DNA of 64,000 nt, taken from the NCBI RefSeq assembly GCF_001613105.1, contig NZ_BDBS01000010.1, positions 62,001 through 126,000 on the forward strand. Direction: 5' to 3'. This stretch comes from Nocardia pseudobrasiliensis NBRC 108224 (GTDB taxonomy: Bacteria > Actinomycetota > Actinomycetes > Mycobacteriales > Mycobacteriaceae). Positions 47,010 through 56,254 of this stretch are shown piece after piece. Below the pieces are notes generated by a model, which saw only the letters and a program-made list of their open reading frames with translations, had not been told where the DNA came from and made no database searches. Both the position numbers and the translations under genes were made by a program. Within the stretch, counting starts at the first letter, position 1; the number at the start of each line of letters is the position of its first letter.

Positions 47010-48619
47010 CACCGCACGAGTCGCGCGTGGTCGGCCGCCTGACGGTGCAGGCGTGGTTCCAGATCGTGCTGGCCTCGATGATCCTGCTGGTGGTCATCGG
47101 TGCGGCCCTGGGCACACAGGTCATCGCGTCCACCACCACGATCAGCGATCGCCTGCTCGATCGAACCCTGCCCGCCACCGCGGAGGCCTACCGGTTGCAG
47201 AGCGGCCTGGTCGATCAGGAAACCGGCGTGCGCGGATACGCCATCACCGCCGATCCGGCCTTCCTGGAACCGTATTCGGACGGTAAGCAGCTCGAACAGC
47301 AGGCGAGCGCGCGCCTGCGCGACCTGCTGTCGGACCGTCCGGACCTGCTGTCGGATCTGGACGGCATCGAGCGCAGCGCCGAGCAGTGGCGGCGCGGCTA
47401 CGCCGATCCGCTGACCTCGATTCAGTCTCCGGCACAGGCTCGTTCGGCCGGTAGCGCGACCGCCGACCGGGGCAAGAGCATCTTCGACGCCGTCCGGGAC
47501 CAATTCGGACGCCAGAACACCGATCTCGCCGCCGCGCTGGCGGCCGATCACGCCGATCTGGACCGCGCCCGCACGGTGCGCAATGTCGTGCTGATCGGGC
47601 TGCTCGTGATCTTCCTGTTGACCAGCATCCTGTTCACCGTTCTGGTGCGCCGATTGGTCGCGCGCCCGCTGCGCTATCTGACCGATTCGTCGCTGCGGGT
47701 CGCGGGCGGCGATTTCGAACATCGGATCGTCGCGCACGGACCCGCGGATCTGGCCGCGGTGGCCGAGGCGGTGGAGGATATGCGTCAGGAGATCGTGTCC
47801 AAGCTGGGCTCCTCGCGCGCGCAGGAGGCGGCCCTGCAGGATCAGCGCGACACCCTCGATGCCCAGACCGTCGAATTGCGCCGCTCCAACGCCGAATTGG
47901 AGCAGTTCGCCTATGTGGCCTCGCACGATCTGCAGGAGCCGCTGCGCAAGGTCGCCTCGTTCTGTCAGCTGCTGGAGAAGCGCTACGGCGACAAACTTGA
48001 CGATCGCGGCAAGCAGTACATCGACTACGCCGTCGACGGCGCCAAACGCATGCAGGTGCTGATCAACGATCTGCTCACTTTCTCCCGGGTCGGCCGCATC
48101 ACCGGTGACAACGCCTCCGTACCGCTGCACGAGCCGCTGGCCAAGGCGATCGACAACCTGTCCACGGTGATCGAGGACACCGAGGCCCGCATCGAACGCC
48201 CCGACGAACTGCCCGAGATCATGGGCGAGCCGGTGCTGCTGACCATGCTGTGGCAGAACCTGATCGGCAACGCCGTGAAGTTCCGCAAGCCCGATCAGCG
48301 CCCCGAGATCCGGATCACCTGTGATCCCGACCCCGACGGCGGCTGGCTGTTCACGCTGTCCGACAACGGAATCGGCATCGAACCCGAATTCGTCGAGAAG
48401 GTGTTCGTCATCTTCCAGCGGCTGCACAGTCGCGACGAGTACACCGGCACCGGAATCGGACTGGCCATCTGCAAGAAGATCGTGGAATTCCACGACGGCA
48501 GAATCTGGATCGATACCGAGTACGCCGAGGGCACTCGCTTCTGCTTTACCCTGATCGGCACCGACCACACCGTTCGCAGTGCGGATCTCCTACCCGCCAC
48601 CGAAGGAGCCTCCTCATGA
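47006..48619 (+). CDS. CHASE3-HAMP sensor histidine kinase
   Basis: A 537-residue kinase. Helix 1 (about 15-40), an extracytoplasmic CHASE3 domain ([18 protein letters not shown]), helix 2 (about 192-215), HAMP ([11 protein letters not shown]), then HisKA with phospho-His in [16 protein letters not shown]. The ATPase domain has [16 protein letters not shown] and [18 protein letters not shown]. The HDLQEPL type is found in phytochrome-like kinases that partner Rcp1-type receivers, like the next gene. It overlaps both neighbours by 4 bp. Confidence 0.92.
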   Translation: MTPHESRVVGRLTVQAWFQIVLASMILLVVIGAALGTQVIASTTTISDRLLDRTLPATAEAYRLQSGLVDQETGVRGYAITADPAFLEPYSDGKQLEQQASARLRDLLSDRPDLLSDLDGIERSAEQWRRGYADPLTSIQSPAQARSAGSATADRGKSIFDAVRDQFGRQNTDLAAALAADHADLDRARTVRNVVLIGLLVIFLLTSILFTVLVRRLVARPLRYLTDSSLRVAGGDFEHRIVAHGPADLAAVAEAVEDMRQEIVSKLGSSRAQEAALQDQRDTLDAQTVELRRSNAELEQFAYVASHDLQEPLRKVASFCQLLEKRYGDKLDDRGKQYIDYAVDGAKRMQVLINDLLTFSRVGRITGDNASVPLHEPLAKAIDNLSTVIEDTEARIERPDELPEIMGEPVLLTMLWQNLIGNAVKFRKPDQRPEIRITCDPDPDGGWLFTLSDNGIGIEPEFVEKVFVIFQRLHSRDEYTGTGIGLAICKKIVEFHDGRIWIDTEYAEGTRFCFTLIGTDHTVRSADLLPATEGASS

Positions 48620-49059
48620 CCACATCCGGCCGCCCGATCGATATCCTGCTCGTCGAGGACGATCCCGCCGACGAGCTCATGACGCGGGAAGCGTTCGAGG
48701 ACAACAAACTTCGCAACAGCCTGCATGTCGCGCGCGACGGCCAGGAGGCGCTGGACTTTCTGTACCGCCAGGGCGGATACGCCGACGCGCCCCGGCCCGA
48801 TCTGATCCTGCTGGATCTGAATCTGCCCAAATACGATGGGCGCGAGGTGCTCGGGAAGGTCAAGGCCGATCCGGATCTGGCCCATATTCCGGTGGTGGTG
48901 CTCACCACCTCCGCGGCCGAGGAGGACATTCTGCGCAGCTATCAGCTGCACGCCAACGCCTATGTGACCAAGCCGGTGGACCTGGATCAGTTCATCGCGG
49001 CCATCAAGCAGATCGACGAATTCTTCGTACAGGTGGTCCGGCTGCCCGGACAGCGGTGA
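48616..49059 (+). CDS. stand-alone receiver protein, Rcp1-like
   Basis: A 147-residue single-domain response regulator. It has the acidic pair in [12 protein letters not shown], phospho-acceptor Asp in [13 protein letters not shown], Thr in [11 protein letters not shown] and Lys in AYVTKPVDL. The extended loop [13 protein letters not shown] is typical of Rcp1-type receivers. With no output domain it should pass phosphate or bind a partner, likely between the CHASE3 kinase and the REC-PP2C protein. It ends 1 bp before a long terminator. Confidence 0.9.
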   Translation: MTTSGRPIDILLVEDDPADELMTREAFEDNKLRNSLHVARDGQEALDFLYRQGGYADAPRPDLILLDLNLPKYDGREVLGKVKADPDLAHIPVVVLTTSAAEEDILRSYQLHANAYVTKPVDLDQFIAAIKQIDEFFVQVVRLPGQR

Positions 49060-49060
49060 C

Positions 49061-49111
49061 CGAACGAATATGTCGGCCTCGGGGCGAATGCCCCGAGGCC
49101 GACATCGTTCG
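49061..49111. terminator. bidirectional terminator between receiver and STAS genes
   Basis: ATGTCGGCCTCGGGGC (49070-49085), loop GAAT, GCCCCGAGGCCGACAT (49090-49105): a perfect 16-bp stem. It is extended by CGAACG (49061-49066) and CGTTCG (49106-49111) across a three-base bulge. It lies between convergent genes. Confidence 0.8.
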
Positions 49112-49114
49112 CAC

Positions 49115-49480
49115 TCAGTTGTTCGCGCTCGAATTGCCCGCGGCGAGCGCGGCATCCAGGGTCGGGAACATCTCCAGCAACTTGTCCAACCCCGTCACCT
49201 CGATCGGCCGGCGCACCGCATCCGACGCCACCACCCGCAGTCGTTGCGGCTTGGCGGCCTCGGAGGCGACCATCAGCGCGCTGAGTCCGGCCGAACCCAT
49301 GAATCCGACATTGGTCATATCGACCACCAGCGGTCCGCCGCCCCGCTGACCTTCTTCCAGGGCGGATTGCAGATGCGGCACCGACGCGATGTCGATCTCC
49401 CCGCGGACGGCGATCACGGTCGAGGTGCCTTCGCTGTGCACCTTGACGTCGAGCATCCGGGACGTGCCTTCACCGCTCAC
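49115..49480 (-). CDS. STAS-domain anti-sigma factor antagonist
   Basis: A roughly 121-residue SpoIIAA/RsbV-like protein. The core TSTVIAVRGEIDIASVPHLQ and VVDMTNVGFMGSAGLSAL form the STAS fold; the Ser in MGSAGL aligns with the Ser phosphorylated in SpoIIAA. Dephosphorylated antagonists bind anti-sigma kinases and free the sigma factor. The GTG start at 49480 follows GGAGGG; a Met at 49522 is an alternative. It is divergent from the RsbW-like gene. Confidence 0.85.
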   Translation of the reverse strand: MSGEGTSRMLDVKVHSEGTSTVIAVRGEIDIASVPHLQSALEEGQRGGGPLVVDMTNVGFMGSAGLSALMVASEAAKPQRLRVVASDAVRRPIEVTGLDKLLEMFPTLDAALAAGNSSANN

Positions 49481-49743
49481 AGACTGGCCCTCCGTATACA
49501 CCACGTTCCACCTCTGGAGCATCGAACTTCCGCCACGCACAGCGCGACGCCAGGGGACTGTCTCCCTGACTCTACTTACCCCGGGATCGAGTTGGTAATC
49601 ATCGCCGGCCGAATGCGGTTTTCGCCATAGTGTCGAATAGCCCTCGGATCGCTGGGTATGGCTGTCAGTGGGCGCACGATCGCCCGGAAGACCAGCGGCA
49701 GTCACGGCGCACTGCCGACCGAGCTCGACAGGAAGGCAGTACG

Positions 49744-50175
49744 GTGACCACGCTCCGTCGGCCCGAGATCGGCAGCACGCCCGAACCCTTGGACCTGAGT
49801 TTCCCAGCCATGCCGGACCGCCTCGGCGAGGTGCGTCGCCAACTGCGGGAGTGGTTGTCGCGCTGCGGCATAGGGGCGGATCGCGCCTACGACGTGGTGC
49901 TGGCGGTCAGCGAGGCGTGCAGTAATTCCGTCGAGCACGGTTACCGGCACGGCGGTGGTCTGGTGCGGCTGTCCGGCGTCGTGACCGCGACCCAATTGCT
50001 CATCAAGGTCACCGACCACGGCGAATGGAAGTCACGCGACGAGCCGTCGGACCCGCGGCGCGGTCGCGGGTTGCAGCTCATGGCCGCCCTGGTGTCCGAT
50101 GCGGTGGTTACCAGCGACGCCGATGGAACCGAGGTGGAGTTCCGGATTCCCCTGGATCCGCGACTATCGAGTTGA
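49744..50175 (+). CDS. RsbW-like anti-sigma factor kinase
   Basis: A 143-residue HATPase_c_2 protein. The N-box is VLAVSEACSNSVEHGY and a glycine-rich loop RRGRGLQLMAALV follows; the middle is a beta sheet (LLIKVTDHGEW). Such proteins bind a sigma factor and phosphorylate the Ser of a STAS antagonist. The divergent STAS gene is the obvious partner. GTG 49744 follows AGGAAGGCAG. No sigma factor gene is in the window. Confidence 0.87.
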   Translation: MTTLRRPEIGSTPEPLDLSFPAMPDRLGEVRRQLREWLSRCGIGADRAYDVVLAVSEACSNSVEHGYRHGGGLVRLSGVVTATQLLIKVTDHGEWKSRDEPSDPRRGRGLQLMAALVSDAVVTSDADGTEVEFRIPLDPRLSS

Positions 50176-50183
50176 ATGGGTCC

Positions 50184-50894
50184 ATGGAACAGCTTCCCGA
50201 GGACTGGCAGCGCGGCCTGGTGATCGTGGCTCACCCCGACGACATCGAATACGGCGCGGCCGCCGCCGTCGCGCGCTGGACCAAACAGGGCAAGGATATT
50301 CGCTACGCGCTGGTGACCAGCGGCGAGGCCGGAATCGCTGGATTGCCGCCCGCGCAGGCCGGTCCGCTGCGCGAGGCCGAGGAGATCGCGGCCGCCGAGG
50401 CGGTCGGCGTGCGCGAGGTCGAATTCCTCGGACATCCCGACGGCCGGGTTCAGGAGGGACTGGCGCTGCGGCGCGATCTGGCCCGCGTGATCCGCCGCCA
50501 TCGGCCGGATCTGGTCGTACTGTTCAATTTCGCCGATACCTGGGCGCCCGGCTACGCCAACAGCGCCGACCATCGCGCCGTCGGCCGCGCCGGTCTGGAC
50601 GCGATCTCCGATGCCGGTAACGAGTGGATCTTCGAGGACCTCGCCGATCTGCCGATCTGGTCCCCGCGCTGGGCCGCGGTGATGGGCCCGAGCGCCACCC
50701 ACGCCGTCGACGTCACCGAAACCATCGACGCCGCCGTGGAATCGCTTGTCGCCCATGCCCGTTACCTCGCCGCGCTCAGTGACGAACCGGTCGAGGCGCA
50801 GGCTCGCGCCATCGTCGACCGGGCCACCGCGCCCCGCGACGGCTTCCCGGCCGAACGGGCCGTGGGTTTCGAGCTCTACTACTTCGCGGGCTGA
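50184..50894 (+). CDS. PIG-L/LmbE family deacetylase
   Basis: A 236-residue zinc-dependent N-deacetylase-like protein. The metal motif AHPDDIEYG is near residue 16, with EVEFLGHPDGRV following and the later His in NSADHRAVGRAG. The family includes MshB and Mca of mycothiol metabolism and GlcNAc-PI deacetylases; this one has no distinctive marks for a specific member. It starts 8 bp after the anti-sigma gene and may be cotranscribed. Its end overlaps the convergent HD gene by 16 bp. Confidence 0.87.
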   Translation: MEQLPEDWQRGLVIVAHPDDIEYGAAAAVARWTKQGKDIRYALVTSGEAGIAGLPPAQAGPLREAEEIAAAEAVGVREVEFLGHPDGRVQEGLALRRDLARVIRRHRPDLVVLFNFADTWAPGYANSADHRAVGRAGLDAISDAGNEWIFEDLADLPIWSPRWAAVMGPSATHAVDVTETIDAAVESLVAHARYLAALSDEPVEAQARAIVDRATAPRDGFPAERAVGFELYYFAG

Positions 50895-51445
50895 GCGGTC
50901 GCGACCCGTTCGACGACGGGCCGCCAGCTCTCCAGCGGCGCGACCGCGAGGCCGACCACCTTGCCCGCGTCGTCGGCCCGCCGCAGCGCCACGGCCGCCG
51001 CGAAATCCGGATCGGCCTCGAATTCCGCGATCTCCACGGCGGTCATCGGCCCGCCCTGTGCGACGAGGGTGCGCCGACTGGACGGCGACAACCCGGCCGC
51101 GTGCACCGAATCCGTCGCCGCCAGATACCGTTTCGCGACGACATGCAGTTCGACCAGCCGGGCCACCCGCGCCCCGAGCAACTCCCGCACGGCCCGCGCC
51201 CCGTGCCGCCCGTGCCCCGCGTCGTCGCCCGGCGCGATCGTATGCCCGATATCGTGCACCAGCCCCGCCACCTGCAACTCCTCATCGGCGGGATGATCGC
51301 GCCGCAACAACTCCGCGCACTGCCGATCGTGATCGAGAATATCCACCGGATCCCCGCTGCGATCGGGCATATCCCACGCATCGGCGCAGTCTGCCAACAG
51401 GATCATCAATTCATCCACCGAGGTAACCGGCTGCCGTGTCGTCAT
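50879..51445 (-). CDS. HD domain metal-dependent phosphohydrolase-like protein
   Basis: A 188-residue helical protein with the HD signature: an early His in DHDRQCAELL, HD in VAGLVHDIGHTI, then HGRHGARAVRELLG and a final Asp-containing helix (AEFEADPDFAAAVALRRADD). This arrangement matches small actinobacterial HD proteins related to PhnZ-type oxygenases and phosphohydrolases. No partner gene suggests the substrate. Confidence 0.85.
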   Translation of the reverse strand: MTTRQPVTSVDELMILLADCADAWDMPDRSGDPVDILDHDRQCAELLRRDHPADEELQVAGLVHDIGHTIAPGDDAGHGRHGARAVRELLGARVARLVELHVVAKRYLAATDSVHAAGLSPSSRRTLVAQGGPMTAVEIAEFEADPDFAAAVALRRADDAGKVVGLAVAPLESWRPVVERVATAQPAK

Positions 51446-51507
51446 GGGCGGGACATTAGCCAGGGCAGGTGAACGGACCCTCGATTCGCCTGTGGCAGGC
51501 TGTTCGC

Positions 51508-52671
51508 ATGCGAGTGGCAGTTGTCGCGGGGCCGGATCCGGGTCATGCGTTTCCGGCCATCGGGTTGTGCCTGCGCCTACTGGACGCGGGGGATGACCCC
51601 GTGCTGTTCACCGGTCCGCGCTGGTTCGAGGCGGCGCGGTCGGCGGGGATCGGGGTGCGGCGGCTCAAGGGGCTGGCGCCGCGGCCGCAGGACGACGATC
51701 GCGATGCCGGACAGCGCATCCACGAGCGCGCCGCCCATATCGCCACCGAGATCCTGCCGGAACTGAGCGCCATGCTGCCGGAACTGGTGGTCTCGGATGT
51801 GCTGACCGCCGGTGGCGGTATGGCCGCCGAACGATTGGGCGTGCCCTGGGTGGAACTGTCGCCCCATCCGCTGTATCTCCCGTCGAAGGCATTGCCGCCC
51901 ATCGGAAGTGGACTGGCCCCGGGGGAGGGCCTGCGCGGTCGCGCGCGCGACGCCGTGCTGCGCGGTATGACCGCCCGCGCCATCCACCGCGGCGAACGTC
52001 AGCGCACGGCCGCGCGCGCGAGTATCGGTCTGCCCGAACAGGATCCGGGCCCCGACGCCCGCCTGATCGCGACCCTGCCCGCCCTGGAACTGCCGCGCCC
52101 GGACTGGCCCGAGGACGCCCATCTGATCGGCCCGCTGCTGTGGGAACCCACCGCCGATACCCTCCCGCTACCGCCCGGCGACGCACCGCTGATCATGGTC
52201 GCCCCGTCGACCGCGCACACCGGGGTGTCCGATATGGCCGAAGCGGTGATCGCCGCGCTGGACGGATTCGGCGTGCGGGTCGCGATCTCGATGCTCGACC
52301 AACCCCCGGCGAATCTGCCCTCCTGGGTCACCGCGGGCCTGGGCCGCCAGGATGTCCTGCTGCGCGAGGCGGCCGCGGTGATCGGCGGCGGCGGGCACGG
52401 CCTGCTGGCCAAAACCCTGCTGGCCGGTGTTCCGATCGTCACCGTGCCGGGCGGCGGCGATCAATGGGAACTGGCCAATCGAGCCGCCCGCCAGGGCAGT
52501 TCGATCGTCGTGCGACCGTTCACCGCCGAGACGATCCGAGAGGCCGTGGGCCGCGTCCTCGACGATCCGTCCTATCGCGCGGCCGCCGAGCGCGCCGCCG
52601 CGACCGCGGCCGAGGTCGCCGATCCCGTCGAGCTGTGTCATCGGGTCCGCGAGACGGCTCGGGCGCACTGA
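51508..52671 (+). CDS. UGT-like glycosyltransferase (GT-B fold)
   Basis: A 387-residue GT1-type glycosyltransferase. The N-terminal domain starts MRVAVVAGPDPGHAFPAIGL with a loop seen in macrolide and sterol glycosyltransferases. The C-terminal nucleotide-sugar site is GGGGHGLLAKTLLAGVPIV followed by PGGGDQWELANRAA. It corresponds in position to M. tuberculosis Rv2739c upstream of DUF3046 and recA. The acceptor is unknown. The start at 51508 is fixed by the conserved beta strand; 13 upstream codons lack homology. Confidence 0.88.
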   Translation: MRVAVVAGPDPGHAFPAIGLCLRLLDAGDDPVLFTGPRWFEAARSAGIGVRRLKGLAPRPQDDDRDAGQRIHERAAHIATEILPELSAMLPELVVSDVLTAGGGMAAERLGVPWVELSPHPLYLPSKALPPIGSGLAPGEGLRGRARDAVLRGMTARAIHRGERQRTAARASIGLPEQDPGPDARLIATLPALELPRPDWPEDAHLIGPLLWEPTADTLPLPPGDAPLIMVAPSTAHTGVSDMAEAVIAALDGFGVRVAISMLDQPPANLPSWVTAGLGRQDVLLREAAAVIGGGGHGLLAKTLLAGVPIVTVPGGGDQWELANRAARQGSSIVVRPFTAETIREAVGRVLDDPSYRAAAERAAATAAEVADPVELCHRVRETARAH

Positions 52672-52706
52672 GTTCGGCATCGATGCCACCCGGTAGCCTC
52701 GACGGC

Positions 52707-52901
52707 GTGCGATTGACTGACTTTCGCGAGCTGGTGCACGGCGAATTCGGCGTGGCCCGCGGCGACTCCCTGTTGAACGATCACACCCTGCTCGCACTGA
52801 ACGGTCGGACCGGCGCCCAGGCCATCGAGGCGGGGGTGGAGCCGCGCGATGTCTGGCGCGCGCTGTGCGCCGAATTCGACGTCCCGCGCAACCGCTGGTG
52901 A
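52707..52901 (+). CDS. DUF3046 family protein
   Basis: A 64-residue protein matching DUF3046 end to end: MRLTDFRELVHGEFG, DHTLLALNGRTGAQAIEAG and VWRALCAEFDVP. The family occurs almost only in Actinobacteria next to recA (Rv2738c in M. tuberculosis). Function unknown. GTG 52707 is the start by homology. Its stop overlaps the GTG of the next gene (GTGA). Confidence 0.9.
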   Translation: MRLTDFRELVHGEFGVARGDSLLNDHTLLALNGRTGAQAIEAGVEPRDVWRALCAEFDVPRNRW

Positions 52902-53629
52902 CGCGGGTGCCCGATCCGACCCTCGCGCTGCCCCCGAAAGTTTCCGCCCTGCTCGGACCCGCGCCGACCCGTTCGCTCGATCACGAGGGACGCAGCGGCT
53001 GCGTCGAATTCGTCAACGACGCCTACTGGATGAAACGCGGCCCCGACGCGGTCGCCGATTTCGAACGGCTGACCTGGCTGGGGGAGCGGGGCATCGCGGT
53101 CCCGGCGATCGCGATCTTCGAGGACGACGTGCTGGTGCTCGAGGACGCGGGCGTGCCCAGCCTGGCCGATCACCCCGCGCCCGGCGCGCTGCTGGGGCGA
53201 GTCCTGCGTCGGCTGCACGAGATCCCGGTCTCGGCCTGCCCGTTCGACGGCCGCTTGGACGTGGTGCTGGAACAGGCCCGCCGCCAGGTCGTCGACGGCC
53301 TGGTCGATGCCGAGGACTTCGACGACGACAATATCGGCCGCACCCCGGAACAGGTCCTCGAACAGCTGCTGGCCCAACGTCCCGCGATCGAGGATCTCGT
53401 TGTGGCGCACGGTGATTACACCCCATCCAATGTGCTGGAGGGCGGCATCGTGATCGATACCGGCCGCCTCGGAATCGCCGACCGCTATCGCGATCTGGCC
53501 CTGGCCCGGCGCGATCTGCTCGACGATTTCGGCCAGGCCGAATTCGACGCCTTCCGCGCCGCCTACGGCCTGGCCGAGCTCGATCCGATCCGGCTGGAGT
53601 ACTACCGCCTGCTGGACGAACTGTTCTGA
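52898..53629 (+). CDS. APH(3')-like aminoglycoside phosphotransferase family protein
   Basis: A 243-residue kinase-like protein. The catalytic loop VVAHGDYTPSNVL (HGDxxxxN) and the metal strand VIDTGRLGIADRYRDLALARRDL match aminoglycoside 3'-phosphotransferases closely; the N-lobe has VNDAYWMKRG, whose Lys can bind ATP. It is about 20 residues shorter than typical APH(3') enzymes. Whether it acts on drugs or on a cell metabolite is unknown. It is translationally coupled to DUF3046 and overlaps the convergent MFS gene by 28 bp. Confidence 0.8.
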   Translation: MTRVPDPTLALPPKVSALLGPAPTRSLDHEGRSGCVEFVNDAYWMKRGPDAVADFERLTWLGERGIAVPAIAIFEDDVLVLEDAGVPSLADHPAPGALLGRVLRRLHEIPVSACPFDGRLDVVLEQARRQVVDGLVDAEDFDDDNIGRTPEQVLEQLLAQRPAIEDLVVAHGDYTPSNVLEGGIVIDTGRLGIADRYRDLALARRDLLDDFGQAEFDAFRAAYGLAELDPIRLEYYRLLDELF

Positions 53630-55038
53630 ACTAGTTCACCAGCACCGGGCTGTCGGCTCTCGGTCGTTATCGTCCGGGCGCGCCGATGGAACAGCGCGAA
53701 GGCCAGCACACCGAATACGATGCCCACGCCCCCGGCCACCGTGACCGCGGCGTCGAGCCCGTTCACGAACTCCGCCGGCGCGATTCGCGCGCCGTCACCG
53801 GCCGCGCCGCGGAATACCGTGCCCAGCACCGCGACGCCCAGCGCCAGGCCGAGCTGGCGGGCGGTGTTGACCGCGCCGGCGGCCGTGCCGCTCTGCTGCG
53901 GCGGCACCGCCGCCATTCCGACCGCCACCAGCGAGGCCGCCATCAGGCCGACTCCGATGCCGATCACCACGAAGCCGAGAACCAGTGCGCTCCAGGACGA
54001 CTCGGTATCGATGAGGCCGAGCAGGCTGGTCCCCACCCCGATCACCACCAGTCCGCCGCCGATCGTCCACTTCGGCGCGAGATCGTGGACGAACCGCCCG
54101 AACAGACCCGAGACCAGGAACGCCGTCGCCGCCATCGGCAGCATCGACAATCCGGCCCGCAGCGGGGACAGGTGCAGCGGTTGCTGCAACCACAGCGAGA
54201 CGAACGGACTGCTCGCGAAGGCCGCGAAATTCATGCCCGCCGCCGCGATCAGCGTGGCGCCGAATTCCCGATTGCGCAGCAGTGCGAGCGGGAACATCGG
54301 TGCGGCGCTGCGCGATTCGATCACTCCGAACGCCAGCACCGCGACCACGCCCGCGATCATCGTCACCAGCGCCCGCCCGTCGTCCCAGCCATGTTCGCCA
54401 CCGCGGATGATGCCGTAGGTCAGCGCCGTCGCGGCCACCGCGAACGCGACCATCCCCGCTGTATCGATCCCGCGTCCGGTGTGCCGCGGCGAGGGCCGGA
54501 AAACCAAGGCGGACAGCGCGACCGCGAGCACCGCGATCGGCAGGTTCACCAGGAAGATCCACCGCCACGACAGCAGATCGGTCAGCACGCCGCCCAGCAC
54601 CACGCCGATGCCGGCCGCGGCGCCCGCCACCGCGCCCCAGGCGCCGAAGGCGATGCCGCGATCGCGTCCGGTGTAGGTGGCGTGCAGCAGCGACAGGGTG
54701 GTCGCGAACATGGCCGCACCGCCCACGCCCTGTAGCGCCCGCGCCGCCACGAGCACCGAAACCGATTGCGCCACACCGCACAGCAGCGAGGCCGCGGCGA
54801 ACACCACCAGCCCGGCCAGATAGGTCGGCTTGGCTCCCACCCGATCGGCCAGCGAACCCAGCACCAGCAGCAGCGCCGCGAGCGCCAGGGCGTATCCGTC
54901 GACGACCCACTGCAGTCCGGACAGTCCGGTGCCGAGATCGGCGGCGATGTCGGGCAGCGCGACATTGACGATGGTCACGTCGATGAGCAGCATCAGCGTG
55001 CCGAGACACGCCGCGAACAAGGGGAGCCATTTCCGCAC
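53602..55038 (-). CDS. DHA2-type MFS drug exporter, 14 helices
   Basis: A 478-residue EmrB/QacA-type exporter. Motif D1-like LIDVTIVNVALPDIA lies in helix 1, motif A GSLADRVGAKPTYLAG between helices 2 and 3, and a motif C-like GAAAGIGVVLGGVLTD in helix 5; about 14 membrane segments can be counted. The GTG start at 55038 follows GGAGG. It is divergent from a double Lrp-type regulator, which may control it. Substrates are probably toxic organic compounds. Confidence 0.88.
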   Translation of the reverse strand: MRKWLPLFAACLGTLMLLIDVTIVNVALPDIAADLGTGLSGLQWVVDGYALALAALLLVLGSLADRVGAKPTYLAGLVVFAAASLLCGVAQSVSVLVAARALQGVGGAAMFATTLSLLHATYTGRDRGIAFGAWGAVAGAAAGIGVVLGGVLTDLLSWRWIFLVNLPIAVLAVALSALVFRPSPRHTGRGIDTAGMVAFAVAATALTYGIIRGGEHGWDDGRALVTMIAGVVAVLAFGVIESRSAAPMFPLALLRNREFGATLIAAAGMNFAAFASSPFVSLWLQQPLHLSPLRAGLSMLPMAATAFLVSGLFGRFVHDLAPKWTIGGGLVVIGVGTSLLGLIDTESSWSALVLGFVVIGIGVGLMAASLVAVGMAAVPPQQSGTAAGAVNTARQLGLALGVAVLGTVFRGAAGDGARIAPAEFVNGLDAAVTVAGGVGIVFGVLAFALFHRRARTITTESRQPGAGELVQNSSSSRR

Positions 55039-55135
55039 GGCGACCTCCAGAAGCGAACGAACGATATCGACGCCAAGCGTGCTGGGTGTTTGAATATCCA
55101 CCTAGCCGGTAGCGGATGAGCGATGGATTCCACCT

Positions 55136-56170
55136 ATGCGACCTGACGAGATCTTCGATTCCTCCACGATGGATCTGCTCGACAAGCAGATCGTGCACGC
55201 GCTGGTCACCGATGCGCGCATCCCGTTCGCCAAACTCGGCACGATCCTCGGCGTCTCCGAGCAGACGGTGGCGAGGCGCTATCGGTCACTGCGTCAGCGC
55301 GGCATCATTCACGTCTCGGGACTGGTCAACGCGGTTCCGCTGGGGCACACCCGCTGGATGCTGCGGCTGCGCTGCACACCGGACAGGGCCTTGCGTCTGG
55401 CCGAATCGCTGGCCCGGTTTCCGGATGTGAGCTGGGTGTCGCTGCTGTCGACCGGATCCGAGGTCACCTGCGTGAGCCGCCCGCAGTCGATCGAACGGCG
55501 CGACGCGCTGCTGCTGCACACCCTGCCGAAGGCCGCGCAGGTCACCGAGATTCGCGCGCACGAGGTGATGCACCGGTTCCCGCTGGTATCGGAGTGGCCG
55601 CATTTCGACAGCCTGCTCACCGCCGAGCAGCGCGCGGCGCTGGGCGAGCGGCGGGCCGCCCGCGACGACGGCTCGCGGCCGCCGATGGATCTGTCGGCGG
55701 CCGATGAGGCCATGCTGGCGATGCTGGCTCGCGACGGCCGCGCCTCCTACGCCCGGCTCGCCGCCGAAACCGGCTGGAGCCCAACGCGAGTCGCGCGGCG
55801 AATGGATGAGCTGGTCGATGCCGGGGTGCTGTACTTCGACCTGGACTTCGCCATCGAGCGGATGGGGTTCGCCGTGCGGGGGATGCTGTGGATGCGCACG
55901 CGTCCGGCCGATCTGCAGGCGGTGGGCAGCGATATCGCGGCGCATCCGGAGATCGCGTTCGTCGCCGCGACGACCGGACCCACCAATCTCGTCGCCTCGT
56001 TCGTATGCCGCGATACCGCACATCTGTACCGCTACGTCACCGAGAAGTTGGGCCCGCTCGGCGGCATCACCGATATCGAGGTCACCCCCGCGCTGCGGGT
56101 GTTCAAACAGGCTCAGGCGCTGATCAATGCCGATCGCGTGACCCTGGTTCCGGAGCCGAGCCGCAGGTAG
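55136..56170 (+). CDS. double-length Lrp/AsnC regulator
   Basis: A 344-residue protein made of two consecutive Lrp units. Unit 1 (1-150): HTH LGTILGVSEQTVARRYRSL plus a ligand-type beta domain. Unit 2 (175-330): HTH LAAETGWSPTRVARRMDEL plus a RAM-like beta domain ending DIEVTPALRVFKQ. Usual Lrp proteins are about 150 residues with one of each. The repeats differ in sequence, so the fusion is old. It is divergent from the MFS exporter with a 97-bp gap. Confidence 0.87.
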   Translation: MRPDEIFDSSTMDLLDKQIVHALVTDARIPFAKLGTILGVSEQTVARRYRSLRQRGIIHVSGLVNAVPLGHTRWMLRLRCTPDRALRLAESLARFPDVSWVSLLSTGSEVTCVSRPQSIERRDALLLHTLPKAAQVTEIRAHEVMHRFPLVSEWPHFDSLLTAEQRAALGERRAARDDGSRPPMDLSAADEAMLAMLARDGRASYARLAAETGWSPTRVARRMDELVDAGVLYFDLDFAIERMGFAVRGMLWMRTRPADLQAVGSDIAAHPEIAFVAATTGPTNLVASFVCRDTAHLYRYVTEKLGPLGGITDIEVTPALRVFKQAQALINADRVTLVPEPSRR

Positions 56171-56219
56171 CCGGGTCGATGCCGACGGCTTTCGCGTGTC
56201 GCAGGGCGCGTCGCTTGCC

Positions 56220-56235
56220 TCGAACACGTGTTCGT
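56220..56235. promoter_or_regulatory. LexA (SOS) box upstream of recA
   Basis: TCGAACACGTGTTCGT matches the actinobacterial SOS consensus TCGAAC-N4-GTTCGA at all but the last base. It lies 92 bp before the recA start and just upstream of the second promoter motif. Confidence 0.85.
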
Positions 56236-56254
56236 CTAAGCTGGCCGTCGGAAC

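Noticed and set aside
46646..48568. A 640-codon open frame on the minus strand
   Set aside because: It is antisense to the REC-PP2C and CHASE3 kinase genes, and its sequence has no recognisable domain.
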